Both the position numbers and the translations under genes were made by a program. A stretch of DNA of 27,808 nucleotides from Anaerolineales bacterium UBA5797 (GTDB lineage: Bacteria > Chloroflexota > Anaerolineae > Anaerolineales > Villigracilaceae), in the NCBI GenBank assembly GCA_002418205.1, contig DIDP01000050.1:1-27808 (forward strand), written 5' to 3'. Numbering within the stretch: position 1 is the stretch's first letter; each line of letters starts with the position of its first letter. The notes under the pieces were generated by a model that was given only the letters and a program-made list of their open reading frames with translations, searched no databases and was not told the origin of the DNA. Below are positions 21,035 to 27,808 of this stretch, piece after piece.

Positions 21035-22384
21035 GTGGTAAAAAACACCTTTCATCTTGTTTCACTTGGCTGTGCAAAAAATACCGTCGATTCTGATTCC
21101 ATGGCACAGCTTCTCATCCGTGACGGTTACCGCGCAGTGGATGATCCGGCGCGCGCCGGCGTTTTGATCGTGAATACCTGCGGTTTTATCGGTCCCGCAA
21201 AGGAAGAGTCGATCAGTGTGCTGCGTGAACTTGCAGAGGGGAAGAAGAATAATCAGATCCTGATCGCGGCGGGTTGTTTAACCCAGCGTTACGGCTCGGA
21301 AGTGGCAGTCAAGGTCCCCGGCATTGACGGGGTTCTGGGCACGCGTCGTTGGATGGATATTGTGCAGGTCGTGCGTGAGCTTCGCAAGGGTCCGCACCCC
21401 GAGCCGCTGTATCACCTGCCCGATGAAGCTAAAACGGTCGGCACCGACGAACACGATGCCATGCGCGTCTCGGTGGCTGGGGCGAGCGCCTATCTCAAGG
21501 TTGCGGATGGATGCCGCCGCCCGTGTGCGTTCTGCGCCATCCCGCTCATCAAAGGAACGGCGGTGTCGCGTCCGGTTGAATCCATCCTGGAGGAAGCGCG
21601 TCGCCTGCGGGATGCTGGGGTACGTGAGTTGATCCTCATCGCGCAAGATACGACGGATTATGGTCATGATCTTGGGATGAAGGACGGGCTTGCGATCCTT
21701 ATGGAGCAACTCACCGCTTCCGTCCCGGACCTGGACTGGATCCGCATCATGTATGCCTATCCCGGCTACGTGACGGACCGCCTGATCGACGTGATGGCTT
21801 CAAACAAACAGGTATTGCCTTACCTCGACATGCCGCTCCAGCACGCCCACCCGAAAACGCTGTATCGTATGCGAAGACCATCCAATGTCGATTGGGTGCA
21901 TAAGACCCTCGACAAGATGCGTTCGAAAATTCCCAACCTTGCCATTCGCACGACCTTCATTGTTGGATATCCCGGCGAAACGGACGAGGAATATCAGGCA
22001 TTGGTGGATTTCGTGCAGGAGATCCGCTTCGACCGCGTGGGGACGTTCCAGTTCTCGTTCGAGCCGGGGACCACAAGCGAGCCGTTGGGTGACCCGGTCC
22101 CTGCGGAGGTGAAGCAGGAACGTTTCGAACGCTTGATGGAATTGCAGCAGGGTATTTCCATGCAGGTTAATCAGTCGTATGTCGGCAAAACGCTGGATGT
22201 GCTGGTGGAAGGCAGGGACAAGGGGATCGCCATCGGACGATCGTACCGCGATGCACCGGAGATCGACGGCATGGTCTTCATCGAAGGGGATGCGAAGATC
22301 GGGGAGATCGTCCCTGTGAGGGTCACCGGGGCGATGGCATATGACCTGACAGGTGTACCTGTTCCCTCCCTGATAAACTTGTAA
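21035..22384 (+). CDS. rimO: Ribosomal protein S12 methylthiotransferase RimO
   Basis: A 449-residue radical SAM enzyme that adds a methylthio group to Asp88-89 of ribosomal protein S12. The N-terminal UPF0004 domain has three iron-sulfur Cys at 13 (SLGCAKN), 49 (NTCGF) and 81 (GCLTQR). The radical SAM cluster is CRRPCAFC with Cys160, 164 and 167. GEAD-type SAM contacts and the segment YLDMPLQHAHPKTLYRMRR follow. The C-terminal TRAM domain is about 380-449 (LDVLVEGRDKGIAIGRSYRDAPEIDGMV), and its end matches RimO better than MiaB. The start is GTG (21035), supported by AGGAA upstream and by alignment of SLGCAKN. It follows the RodZ-like gene by 21 bp. Confidence 0.96.
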   Translation: MVKNTFHLVSLGCAKNTVDSDSMAQLLIRDGYRAVDDPARAGVLIVNTCGFIGPAKEESISVLRELAEGKKNNQILIAAGCLTQRYGSEVAVKVPGIDGVLGTRRWMDIVQVVRELRKGPHPEPLYHLPDEAKTVGTDEHDAMRVSVAGASAYLKVADGCRRPCAFCAIPLIKGTAVSRPVESILEEARRLRDAGVRELILIAQDTTDYGHDLGMKDGLAILMEQLTASVPDLDWIRIMYAYPGYVTDRLIDVMASNKQVLPYLDMPLQHAHPKTLYRMRRPSNVDWVHKTLDKMRSKIPNLAIRTTFIVGYPGETDEEYQALVDFVQEIRFDRVGTFQFSFEPGTTSEPLGDPVPAEVKQERFERLMELQQGISMQVNQSYVGKTLDVLVEGRDKGIAIGRSYRDAPEIDGMVFIEGDAKIGEIVPVRVTGAMAYDLTGVPVPSLINL

Positions 22385-22463
22385 TCTCCATCCTTGCTCT
22401 TTTGAAAGAAACGTCCATATTGCGGAAAATGTGGGGCATAATTCTGTCTGGAGGTCCATTCAA

Positions 22464-22883
22464 ATGAAAAGATTGTTCTCTTATTTCGGTTTGGCACTTT
22501 TGATGGTCTTGTTGACCGGTGTACTTGCTGCAGCGGCTCCCATGCCCAATGTAGATTTCACGCTGGTACAGGGACTGCCGGACACAATGCACGTTGGCGA
22601 TACCTATACAGTCGTTGTCGATGTAACCAGTGATGTTCCGTTCAACTCCGTGCTGGCAATGCCCAATCCGCAATACCCGGGCAAGGGTGTGGTTCCGGTA
22701 AAGGGCGGCGACCATGCAGGTGCCGGGACATCTGCAACGGTTGAAGTGACGTTCACAGCCAAGTCTGCTCCGGATCGCTTGCCCGGCGGCAAGGATGTCA
22801 TGTCTGTGGTCGTGGGTGTTCGTTATAAAGGCGGCGTTGTTATCGCACAGGAATTTCCTTTCGAAGTGACCGTCCTGCCCTGA
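22464..22883 (+). CDS. Secreted protein of unknown function
   Basis: A 139-residue protein with a signal peptide (MKRLFSYFGLALLMVLLTGV, with cleavage probably after LAAAA). The mature part (about 115 residues) looks like a beta sandwich: FTLVQGLPDTMHVGDTYTVV, VEVTFTAKSAP, MSVVVGVRYKGG. It resembles Ig-like or invasin-type domains, but I recognise no specific family. There are no Cys residues. The start at 22464 follows GGAGG; the longer frame from 22431 would hide the signal peptide. It is followed by a shared bidirectional terminator. Confidence 0.8.
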   Translation: MKRLFSYFGLALLMVLLTGVLAAAAPMPNVDFTLVQGLPDTMHVGDTYTVVVDVTSDVPFNSVLAMPNPQYPGKGVVPVKGGDHAGAGTSATVEVTFTAKSAPDRLPGGKDVMSVVVGVRYKGGVVIAQEFPFEVTVLP

Positions 22884-22913
22884 CCCTGTCCACGTTAACG
22901 AATTCATTGCTTT

Positions 22914-22960
22914 AAACGGAAACAGCCCGTCCCTGATGAAGAGGCGGGCTGTTTCCGTTT
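22914..22960. terminator. Bidirectional rho-independent terminator
   Basis: AAACGGAAACAGCCCG and CGGGCTGTTTCCGTTT form a perfect 16-bp stem around a 15-nt loop, with T-rich ends on both strands. It lies between the convergent secreted-protein and CopD-like genes. Confidence 0.9.
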
Positions 22961-23005
22961 CGATACGAGCAGATATTCACCGCTCTACTCAGCGAATGTC
23001 TGAGC

Positions 23006-23515
23006 TTATGATGCTCTTGCGAATGCCGTCGCAAGCAGGATCAGGAAGGAAAGTCCAAAATTGATTCGCAGGAGCAGCGTTTCCCGCTTTTGCAATCGAA
23101 TGACTTTTCCCTCATCTGCATTGTTTTTGTTCATGAGAGTCCTGCGGATGGCTGGGATGACCTCCCAGGTCTGGATGGCGCTTGCCACGACCATGAAGAC
23201 GCCCAGGATGTGCTTCGTGAGGATCGCAATCGACCATTGTGTGCTGGTCGAGACGAAGCCGTCATAATGCGGGTTGACGCTCATTTGAAACAGGCCGGTG
23301 AGAAGCAAGAGACTCATGCAGAACCAGGCGATGGGTTCGAGCCTTTTTTGCATGGCATCGATCAGGGCCAGGTGGTCAATGGGCTTGAGCACCTGGCGTG
23401 CGGCAGGCAGGAATAGAATGGAAGTGGCAATGATCGAGCCGATCCACGCGACGGTGGCGAGCAGGTGCAGCCAGTAGGTGAGTGCCAGCGCCCAGGCGGG
23501 CGGTGTCGTCAGCAT
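23006..23515 (-). CDS. CopD-like membrane protein
   Basis: A 169-residue protein with four predicted helices (about 12-35, 60-80, 92-112 and 148-167). HLLATVAWIGSIIATSILFLPAAR and EPIAWFCMSLLLLTGLFQM with LTKHILGVFMVVA fit the CopD (copper resistance D) domain, which has conserved His residues in the first and third helices (here His17 and the LTKH His). Copper handling is the family expectation, but the specific role is unproven. Its ATG overlaps the stop of the upstream TPR gene (TAATG), so translation is coupled. Confidence 0.75.
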   Translation of the reverse strand: MLTTPPAWALALTYWLHLLATVAWIGSIIATSILFLPAARQVLKPIDHLALIDAMQKRLEPIAWFCMSLLLLTGLFQMSVNPHYDGFVSTSTQWSIAILTKHILGVFMVVASAIQTWEVIPAIRRTLMNKNNADEGKVIRLQKRETLLLRINFGLSFLILLATAFARAS

Positions 23516-24588
23516 TAACCACCGGAGGATTGGGGCGTTGTTTGTTCTGTCGGCGGGGGTTCTGTTTCCGTTGGCGGCGGCGCAGACTCGGTTGTTGGGA
23601 CCACTACTCCTCCGTCAAGCGTGGGAGTGGGCGTCTCGAGCACGGGGGTTGCTGTGGCGGGATAACAGGCAAGATATGCCCTTTCAAAATTATCCTTTGC
23701 GGTTTTATCCAACTGCCCGACGTTTTGGGCGTTGTCATATTGGACAACTGCATCGCAAAATCTCTCCTGCCCGAAGAGCTGGTCGCCGTAACGCATGGAG
23801 GCGATGCGATAACGGTCGGACGCGGTCATCGTGCCATCCCATAGTCCGGACCAGCCGCGATAGACCTGATCGAAATAGTAGAGGGTCTGTTCCCAGTCGA
23901 GTTCCCAGAAGGATGCGCCGAGGATGTAATACCGGGCGCCTTCGCGCAGACCGTTCGCATCGCGGTCCAGCGGACCAAAACGCTCGGCGAGCGTGATGTA
24001 ATAAATGCCGCCTTCCAGGTTGCCCTGTTGCGTGATCAGGCTGTAGCCGTGATTCCGCAGGGCAAAATAATACATGCCGTCGACCTGTGAAGTCTGGTAG
24101 GATGGATCGAGTTTGCGTAATTCGTCGAGCGCGCTGATCGCTCCGAGCCAGTCCTGTGAGGCGACCAATTGCTGGGCGCGCGTATAGGCTTCCTGCGCGC
24201 CGCTGAAATCGGGCGTGGGTGTCAGGGACGGCGTCACAGTTGGAGATGGCGCGTTCATCAGCACCAGCACCTCGGTCAGTTTTTCCTGCGCGCCGGGGAA
24301 GGTCGGGTCATTCGCAATGATCCATTCCAGGCGCTGCTTTGCGATCTCGTATCGTCCGAACTGCATATCCACAAGCGTGTTCTGGAATTGCTCACCGAGT
24401 TGCTCCATCATGGCATTGGCGCGCGTCTGCCTGCGAGTCGAAATGCCCGACTGGTATCCGCTGAATATGGCGAGCCCAAGGATGACGATAAGAGCGAGGG
24501 CATTGAACAGGAACGTTCGTCCGCGCTTCGGTTTCTTAATTGGCTGGTTTGGTTGTGTGCTTTCAGAGCTGGTATTATTTTCGATCAT
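23515..24588 (-). CDS. TPR-containing membrane protein
   Basis: A 357-residue protein with one helix (about 26-45, TFLFNALALIVILGLAIFSG) after a basic cytoplasmic N-terminus, then an extracytoplasmic alpha-helical region. Helical pairs such as FGRYEIAKQRLEWIIANDPTF and QDWLGAISALDELRKLDP fit TPR-type repeats. A Thr/Pro linker (about 113-128) and a Pro/Thr-rich C-terminal tail (about 310-357) are seen. Function is unknown; such proteins often scaffold envelope complexes. It follows murJ by 26 bp. An extended -10 (TGTTATAAT) ends 7 bp before the ATG, so a leaderless transcript is possible besides read-through. Confidence 0.82.
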   Translation of the reverse strand: MIENNTSSESTQPNQPIKKPKRGRTFLFNALALIVILGLAIFSGYQSGISTRRQTRANAMMEQLGEQFQNTLVDMQFGRYEIAKQRLEWIIANDPTFPGAQEKLTEVLVLMNAPSPTVTPSLTPTPDFSGAQEAYTRAQQLVASQDWLGAISALDELRKLDPSYQTSQVDGMYYFALRNHGYSLITQQGNLEGGIYYITLAERFGPLDRDANGLREGARYYILGASFWELDWEQTLYYFDQVYRGWSGLWDGTMTASDRYRIASMRYGDQLFGQERFCDAVVQYDNAQNVGQLDKTAKDNFERAYLACYPATATPVLETPTPTLDGGVVVPTTESAPPPTETEPPPTEQTTPQSSGG

Positions 24589-24595
24589 GGCGGGT

Positions 24596-24604
24596 ATTAT
24601 AACA
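24596..24604 (-). promoter_or_regulatory. Extended -10 promoter just before the TPR gene
   Basis: TGTTATAAT on the minus strand matches the consensus TGnTATAAT exactly and ends 7 bp before the ATG at 24588, so the transcript would begin at or next to the start codon. No clear -35 box is seen. Confidence 0.5.
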
Positions 24605-24614
24605 GTCCTTGTTT

Positions 24615-26120
24615 TTATAGGTTTAAGAGCAATTTAATCTCGTTCCAGATGATGGGAAGGCAGATCAATCCGCCGACGACCATGCCCAGCAAAGCGGTCA
24701 GTACTGCGGACCCGGGCACGATCACTGCCAACCCGTAGGCTGCCGCGCCTCCGATCAGCGCCGCGGCCATCCCTTTGCCGACCGCGCTCCCCACGCGGAT
24801 CGGTTCGTGCATCCGGTTGCTGAGCCAGGTGAAAAGGATGATGGCTTCGATGAGCAGGGCGATCTCCGCGAAGGCAATGACCGGCGCGCCGATGTGCTTG
24901 AAGAATGTGATCCCGAGGAGCCCGATCCCGATGAAGATGGCAAGCCGGATGATGACCGCATACAGCGGGAACATCGGTTCCTGGCGGGCGTAGAAGGAAC
25001 GCGCCGCGATCTCCTGGATGGAATACCCGGTCAATGTGAGCAGGTAGGCGCGCGTCGTCCATGTGATGAGCGTGGATGTGGCTTCGTCGAACCCAAAAAC
25101 GGCGCGCACAAGCGGATTGATCCCTGCCGCCATCACCGCCGCGACGGGGATGGTTAACGCGATCAAGATCCGGAGGGCTTTTTCGATGGCTAAACGGAAT
25201 CCGCTCCAATCCTGGCGTGAGGCGAATTCTGCGAGGGTGGGGAGCATGGCGGTGGCGATGGCTGTCCCAAGCAACGTTTCAGGGATTTGCATGATCATCC
25301 AGCCGTAAGTGAGCGAAGTCACCGCGCCGACCTGGTCGAGCCGGGATGCGAGGTTGTCGCGCGCAATGACGATGAGTTGAATCCCTGCCATGGTCGCAAG
25401 ACGCGGGGTGAGCAATTTTAGCGCCTGGATCAAACCGGTGTCGCGCAGGTCGAGTGTGGGAGTCCATTTGAATTCGTATCTGGATAAAGCCGGTAACTGG
25501 ATCAGCAAATGCAGCGCCGCGCCGATGATGACACCATAAACGAGGCCGTGAATTCCAAAGCGCGGCACGAGATAGATCGCGCCGAATATTTGCCCCACGT
25601 TATACATTGTCGGCGCGATCGCCGGCAGGAGGAAGTGCTGGTTGGCTTGCAGGCTTGCCATCACCAATCCGCTGATCGAAAAGATGATCGTGCCGACGAG
25701 GTTCAAGCGCATAAGTTCGGCAAGCAGGGCGCGCTGTTCCGCACCGAAGCCGGGCGCGATTCCGATCTCCGCGTTCACAATCGGCTCTGCGAAGATGGCT
25801 ACAATGACGGCGATCGAACCTGTGACCACGAAAGCAAGGTTTGCCACGCGCGAGAACAGATCCCATGCCGCGGCGCGCCCTTGTTTGGTGAGGTATTCGC
25901 TCATCAATGGGATAAACGCCATCGCCAGCGCCCCGCCGGAGATGAGCGCGAACAGCACATCGGGCAGGTTGTTCGCCGCGTTGAACGTGTCCAGCATATC
26001 GACGGAATTCGCAAACTGACGCGAGATGATCCCCACGCGCACGAAAGCGAGGACCTTGTCGATGAAAAAGAAGAACGCGATCAGGAGGGAAGTGCGCGCC
26101 AGGAAGGATAGTTTGCTCAT
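24615..26120 (-). CDS. murJ: Lipid II flippase MurJ
   Basis: A 501-residue integral membrane protein of the MviN/MurJ (MOP) family, which moves lipid II across the membrane for peptidoglycan synthesis. The family's features are seen: FFFIDKVLAFVRVGIISRQF near the start, FNAANNLPDVLFALISGGAL, a run of about 14 hydrophobic helices, PEVTSLLIPG-like segment PETLLGTAIATAMLPTLAEF, and ARSFYARQEPMFPLYAVIIR. Length is normal. Its stop lies 26 bp before the TPR gene. It begins 10 bp after the small zinc-ribbon gene. The start is ATG 26120 (MSKLSFLAR), with a weak ribosome binding site. Confidence 0.93.
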   Translation of the reverse strand: MSKLSFLARTSLLIAFFFFIDKVLAFVRVGIISRQFANSVDMLDTFNAANNLPDVLFALISGGALAMAFIPLMSEYLTKQGRAAAWDLFSRVANLAFVVTGSIAVIVAIFAEPIVNAEIGIAPGFGAEQRALLAELMRLNLVGTIIFSISGLVMASLQANQHFLLPAIAPTMYNVGQIFGAIYLVPRFGIHGLVYGVIIGAALHLLIQLPALSRYEFKWTPTLDLRDTGLIQALKLLTPRLATMAGIQLIVIARDNLASRLDQVGAVTSLTYGWMIMQIPETLLGTAIATAMLPTLAEFASRQDWSGFRLAIEKALRILIALTIPVAAVMAAGINPLVRAVFGFDEATSTLITWTTRAYLLTLTGYSIQEIAARSFYARQEPMFPLYAVIIRLAIFIGIGLLGITFFKHIGAPVIAFAEIALLIEAIILFTWLSNRMHEPIRVGSAVGKGMAAALIGGAAAYGLAVIVPGSAVLTALLGMVVGGLICLPIIWNEIKLLLNL

Positions 26121-26130
26121 GATGGATCGG

Positions 26131-26313
26131 TTATTGCGCGGCAGGCGGGGGAATCTCCACGCCGGGGAGTTTATCAGCCAGCAGATGGATCTTGTGGATC
26201 AAAGTCGGGAGGCACTGTGGGCAAATGAATTTTGCTTCGCCCTTGAAGACCAGGTTTAATAGAGGGGCTTGCTCATCGGTGCGATTACAGTTCAGGCAAA
26301 CAGGATTGGTCAT
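26131..26313 (-). CDS. Small zinc-ribbon-like protein upstream of murJ
   Basis: A 60-residue protein with two Cys pairs, CLNC (about 6-9) and CPQC (about 31-34), that form a likely zinc ribbon. An acidic loop and a short helix (TLIHKIHLLADKL) follow. It has a GGAG site before the ATG. It ends 10 bp before murJ, so the two are probably one transcript. Function is not known. It could be a small regulatory or RNA-binding protein. The length, start site and intact cysteines argue that it is a real gene. Confidence 0.7.
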   Translation of the reverse strand: MTNPVCLNCNRTDEQAPLLNLVFKGEAKFICPQCLPTLIHKIHLLADKLPGVEIPPPAAQ

Positions 26314-26355
26314 GCGATGCTCCAGGTGGGGGATGGGCGAAGTGTACCATAATGA

Positions 26356-26389
26356 AACGTCTCGAAACCTTGTTTGGTTCCGAGACGTT
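26356..26389 (-). terminator. Terminator after the SDR gene
   Basis: AACGTCTCG (26356-26364) and CGAGACGTT (26381-26389) form a 9-bp stem extended by partly paired AAACC/GGTT. On the minus strand TTTCATT follows. It separates the SDR gene from the zinc-ribbon and murJ unit. Confidence 0.65.
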
Positions 26390-26412
26390 CGTAAACGTTT
26401 TGAGGCGCTGGA

Positions 26413-27201
26413 TCACAGCGGCATCTGCACCAACCCTCCGTCGAACATCAAGGCATGACCGTGGATGAACGAGGCGGCGGGCGAAGCCAGCCAGACCGCA
26501 GCGCGGGCAAATTCATCCGGCGTGCCCATGCGCCTCAACGGGATTTCGCTAGAAATTTTGGCGGCTTCCACTTCAGGGGTGGTTCCGGCGCGGGCGGCGC
26601 GGTCAGCCATCAGTTGCTCGACGCGCTCCGTCCAGGTCCAGGCGGGGTTGATCGAGTTGACGCGGATGCCCTTCGGTCCCAGTTCGTTCGCCAGCGATTT
26701 GACAAATCCGATCACCGCCAGCCGCAGGGCATTCGAGAGGATCAGGTTATCCAATGGTTGTTTGATCAGATACGACTGTGACGTGACGATGCTTCCCCCG
26801 CCCTGCTCGACCATCTTCGGAACGACGGCATAGCACAACCGGACCGCGCTCATCAGAGTCAGGTTTGCGGCGACTTCCCAATCCTTCTCGTTGAGCGAGA
26901 GGAAGTCGCCGGGTTTGGGACCGCCCGCATTGTTGAACAGGATGTCGATGCGCCCGAACTCCCTGAGCGTCTTCGCGGCAACGTTTTCGATATCCTCAGC
27001 CTGCGTGAGGTCGCCTCGCACCGCCAGGACGTTTGCTCCCGTTTCCTTTGAGATTTCCTTCGCTGCCGCCTCGACCAGTTCACTGCGGGCGCAGATTGCC
27101 ACCTTCGCGCCTTCGCGGGCAAACTCGCGCGCGGTGGCTTTTCCAAGCCCTTTCGACGCGGCGGTTACGAGGGCAACTTTATCTTTCAATCCTAAATCCA
27201 T
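26413..27201 (-). CDS. SDR-family oxidoreductase lacking the Tyr-x-x-x-Lys dyad
   Basis: A 262-residue classical short-chain dehydrogenase fold. The cofactor loop is VALVTAASKGLGKATA (TAASKGLG in place of TGxxxGxG), then CARSEL (NADP-type Arg), GDLTQAEDIE and LFNNAGGPK. Where the catalytic YxxxK should be, the sequence reads LILSN within LDNLILSNALRLAVIGFVKS, so Tyr and Lys are Leu and Asn. The family-type continuation (ELGPKGIRVNSINPAW, and the C-terminal FDGGL) is intact. A subgroup of SDRs with SNALR in this place is known to me; they may be non-canonical reductases or have lost activity. A strong AAGGAGG site precedes the ATG. Confidence 0.9.
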   Translation of the reverse strand: MDLGLKDKVALVTAASKGLGKATAREFAREGAKVAICARSELVEAAAKEISKETGANVLAVRGDLTQAEDIENVAAKTLREFGRIDILFNNAGGPKPGDFLSLNEKDWEVAANLTLMSAVRLCYAVVPKMVEQGGGSIVTSQSYLIKQPLDNLILSNALRLAVIGFVKSLANELGPKGIRVNSINPAWTWTERVEQLMADRAARAGTTPEVEAAKISSEIPLRRMGTPDEFARAAVWLASPAASFIHGHALMFDGGLVQMPL

Positions 27202-27221
27202 ATATTCCTCCTTGCTGACAG

Positions 27222-27312
27222 GTCATTCCGAGTGCAGCGAAGAAGCGCCTCTTTTGGGTGCGAGATTCGAACAGCCTGAAATTCTTCGGTCGCTGCGTTC
27301 CCTCCGAATGAC
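27222..27312. repeat. Inverted intergenic repeat
   Basis: GTCATTCCGAGTGCAGCGAA at the left and its near complement (TTCGGTCGCTGCGTTCCCTC, then CGAATGAC) at the right bracket about 90 bp. This resembles the widespread TGTCATTCTGAGnG-type palindromic repeat seen in many uncultured bacteria. It may be a fossil miniature element or an RNA stem. It lies between the SDR gene and a small hypothetical gene. Confidence 0.6.
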
Positions 27313-27323
27313 ACGGAATGGCA

Positions 27324-27578
27324 TTAAAATATCGCGTCCATCAGATCGCGTTCCCGCAAAATGCGGCGCTTCCAGTTGTTGATGAGCGGCACGACATAAG
27401 GCAGCAGCCTCATGCTGTAATATGGCGGCAGGACCGGCAATCCGAGCAGGTCGCCGAAGCTGATCAGCACAAAGAGATGCTCCAATCCGCCGCGCTGCCG
27501 CACAAGGGTCCGCACCTGCTCATGGATCGCCAATCCGTACAAAATTTCTCCGAGGGCGCGGGGGATCTTTGACGCCAT
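27324..27578 (-). CDS. Small hypothetical protein next to an ArsA-type ATPase
   Basis: An 84-residue protein with a central hydrophobic stretch (about 31-60: GLEHLFVLISFGDLLGLPVLPPYYS) and charged ends. I do not recognise it. The start at 27578 follows a strong GAGGAGA site; an earlier in-frame start at 27590 overlaps the upstream gene. It lies 8 bp after the ArsA-type gene, so the two are probably co-transcribed, and a shared role is likely. Confidence 0.7.
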   Translation of the reverse strand: MASKIPRALGEILYGLAIHEQVRTLVRQRGGLEHLFVLISFGDLLGLPVLPPYYSMRLLPYVVPLINNWKRRILRERDLMDAIF

Positions 27579-27586
27579 GTTTCTCC

Positions 27587-27808
27587 TCAAACGAACAATG
27601 CATCACCCATCCGTGTCAGGGATGCGGTGCCGCGCACTTCGTTTTCGTAGAGCGGCAACGTGGACCGCACCATGCCCTCGAATTTCTGCCAGACATCGTC
27701 CATGTAGCGCGCCTGCATATCCACGCGGTTGTGGACGAACTCTGGCGAATCAGCCGTGACCTGGGAGCGGTCGATCAACATGTTGACGATCACGCCGCCC
27801 ACGGGGAT
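27587..27808 (-). CDS. ArsA/GET3-family ATPase, C-terminal part (cut by window edge)
   Basis: The open frame runs in from the right edge, so only the last 73 residues are visible. IPVGGVIVNMLIDRSQVTAD, SPEFVHNRVDMQARYMDDVW and LPLYENEVRGTASLTRMGDALF match the C-terminal region of ArsA-type ATPases as I recall them, with a conserved VNxxI strand, a helix with R..MQ..YM and a PLxExEVRG motif. The nucleotide-binding P-loop would lie outside the window. Such pairs of ArsA-like genes are common in Chloroflexota; arsenite efflux need not be their role. Confidence 0.7.
   Translation of the reverse strand: MPVGGVIVNMLIDRSQVTADSPEFVHNRVDMQARYMDDVWQKFEGMVRSTLPLYENEVRGTASLTRMGDALFV

Overview
The window reads as a chromosomal segment of an uncultured Chloroflexota bacterium, most likely class Anaerolineae. 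This rests on the gene set (a RodZ-like protein with a Thr/Pro-rich tail next to rimO, an ArsA-type ATPase end, T/P-rich lipoprotein linkers, a SipW-type signal peptidase with a DUF5305-like partner) and on the fairly G+C-rich coding style. It is an inference, because there is no rRNA gene in the window.

Left end (1-4050). A strikingly A+T-rich 742-residue protein of unknown function is followed by a REP-like 32-bp palindrome and a broken DUF559 endonuclease-like gene. These look like accessory or acquired DNA. After them come an HsmA-type membrane protein and a lipoprotein.

Centre left, all on the minus strand (4062-13066). Three co-oriented transcription units lie head to tail. The rightmost (13066 to about 10390) and the middle one (about 10302 to 7302) are paralogous operons with the same gene order: a small secreted protein with a C-x9-C loop, a SipW/archaeal-type signal peptidase (Ser45/His83), a DUF5305-like membrane protein, and a small secreted protein with Cys-containing RTX-like glycine/aspartate repeats. 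In the middle copy the peptidase and the DUF5305-like domain are one polypeptide. In the right copy the same reading frame is cut by a single TAG. The middle copy has a GEMM-I (cyclic dinucleotide) riboswitch with a terminator in its leader; the right copy has a plain promoter with a palindrome beside it. All four small secreted proteins share an A-x-A / N-x-[VI]-P-x-T signature at the predicted cleavage site, so I read the whole as a dedicated, c-di-GMP-responsive export and surface-assembly system, possibly making TasA-like filaments or matrix. This is the most novel content of the window. The leftmost unit (7295 to 4062) has a yybP-ykoY (Mn2+) riboswitch plus terminator ahead of a small membrane protein and a calcium/manganese-type P-type ATPase.

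Centre right (13190-22960). Housekeeping and regulatory genes: a PPOX-fold flavoprotein and htpG in one operon, a SAM methyltransferase, a CoA-binding protein, an XRE/MmyB-type regulator followed by a CYTH/class IV adenylate cyclase, rplI, a RodZ-like protein with a duplicated HTH domain, rimO, and a secreted protein.

Right end, minus strand (23006-27808). A CopD-like membrane protein, a TPR membrane protein, murJ and a small zinc-ribbon protein run in one direction. They are preceded by an SDR oxidoreductase lacking the Tyr-x-x-x-Lys dyad, an inverted intergenic repeat, a small hypothetical protein and the 3' end of an ArsA-family ATPase. No rRNA, tRNA, CRISPR array or complete transposase was seen.
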